DNA from: Waddliaceae bacterium
Lineage (GTDB): Bacteria > Chlamydiota > Chlamydiia > Chlamydiales > SLFE01
DNA: 5,541 nt
Direction: 5' to 3'
Assembly (NCBI GenBank): GCA_007124415.1
Contig: SLFE01000006.1
Span: forward strand, 1 to 5,541
The notes below the pieces were generated by a model that made no database searches, was not told the DNA's origin, and saw nothing but the letters and a program-made list of their open reading frames with translations. Of this stretch, positions 5,520 to 5,541 are shown one piece after another (the stretch's first letter is position 1; the number at the start of each line of letters is the position of its first letter). Made by a program: the position numbers and the translations under genes.

Positions 5520-5541
5520 AATCGAAAGGGCGTTAGCATCA
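5503..5541 (+). CDS. Possible start of a following gene, cut by the window end
   Basis: An ATG at 5503, inside the last codons of the mPGES-2-like gene, opens a frame (MSIVTEIERALAS) with no stop before the window ends. AAAGGA (5488-5493) lies nine bases upstream. The 17-bp overlap is like the 25- and 22-bp overlaps elsewhere in the window, so a coupled gene is plausible. Thirteen codons are too few to name a product, and an open frame of this length could occur by chance. Confidence 0.5.
   Translation, partial: MSIVTEIERALAS

Overview
The window is a densely packed, all plus-strand stretch of bacterial DNA with three parts: the end of a purine biosynthesis operon, a membrane/lipid-looking gene pair cotranscribed behind it, and a separately promoted glutathione-transferase-fold gene. 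No RNA genes, mobile elements, CRISPR arrays or long repeats are visible. The longest gap between genes is 80 bp.

Positions 1-3222 hold the 3' end of purD (GAR synthetase), then complete purF (glutamine PRPP amidotransferase) and guaA (glutamine-hydrolysing GMP synthetase). purD overlaps purF by 25 bp and purF overlaps guaA by one base (TAATG), so translation is probably coupled. PurF makes phosphoribosylamine, PurD uses it in the next step, and GuaA turns XMP into GMP. The operon therefore joins the first two committed steps of the pathway to its guanine-branch exit. PurF keeps the four cysteines that bind a [4Fe-4S] cluster in the Bacillus-type enzyme. An in-frame stop two codons before the start rules out the propeptide that usually accompanies the cluster.

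Positions 3224-4731 hold two further genes in the same transcription unit. The first is a membrane-anchored serine alpha/beta hydrolase of the BEM46/ABHD13 type, one base after guaA. The second is a roughly seven-helix YwaF/TIGR02206-type membrane protein, distantly like eukaryotic TMEM164, which overlaps the hydrolase by 22 bp. Neither belongs to known purine metabolism, and their pairing suggests membrane-lipid chemistry.

The 80-bp gap at 4732-4811 carries a near-consensus sigma70-type promoter (TTGACA, 16 bp, TATATT) and a strong ribosome binding site. They serve a gene for a close relative of eukaryotic membrane-associated prostaglandin E synthase 2 (mPGES-2/PTGES2), a thioredoxin-fold plus helical-domain protein with a CPFC motif. 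A further reading frame starts inside the end of this gene and runs off the window.

The organism is a bacterium with canonical Shine-Dalgarno and sigma70-type signals and moderate GC content (close to half by eye, not computed). The mPGES-2-like and TMEM164-like proteins suggest a Gram-negative, possibly host-associated lineage. An environmental chlamydia is one candidate, but this placement is a low-confidence guess from gene content, not from a marker gene.
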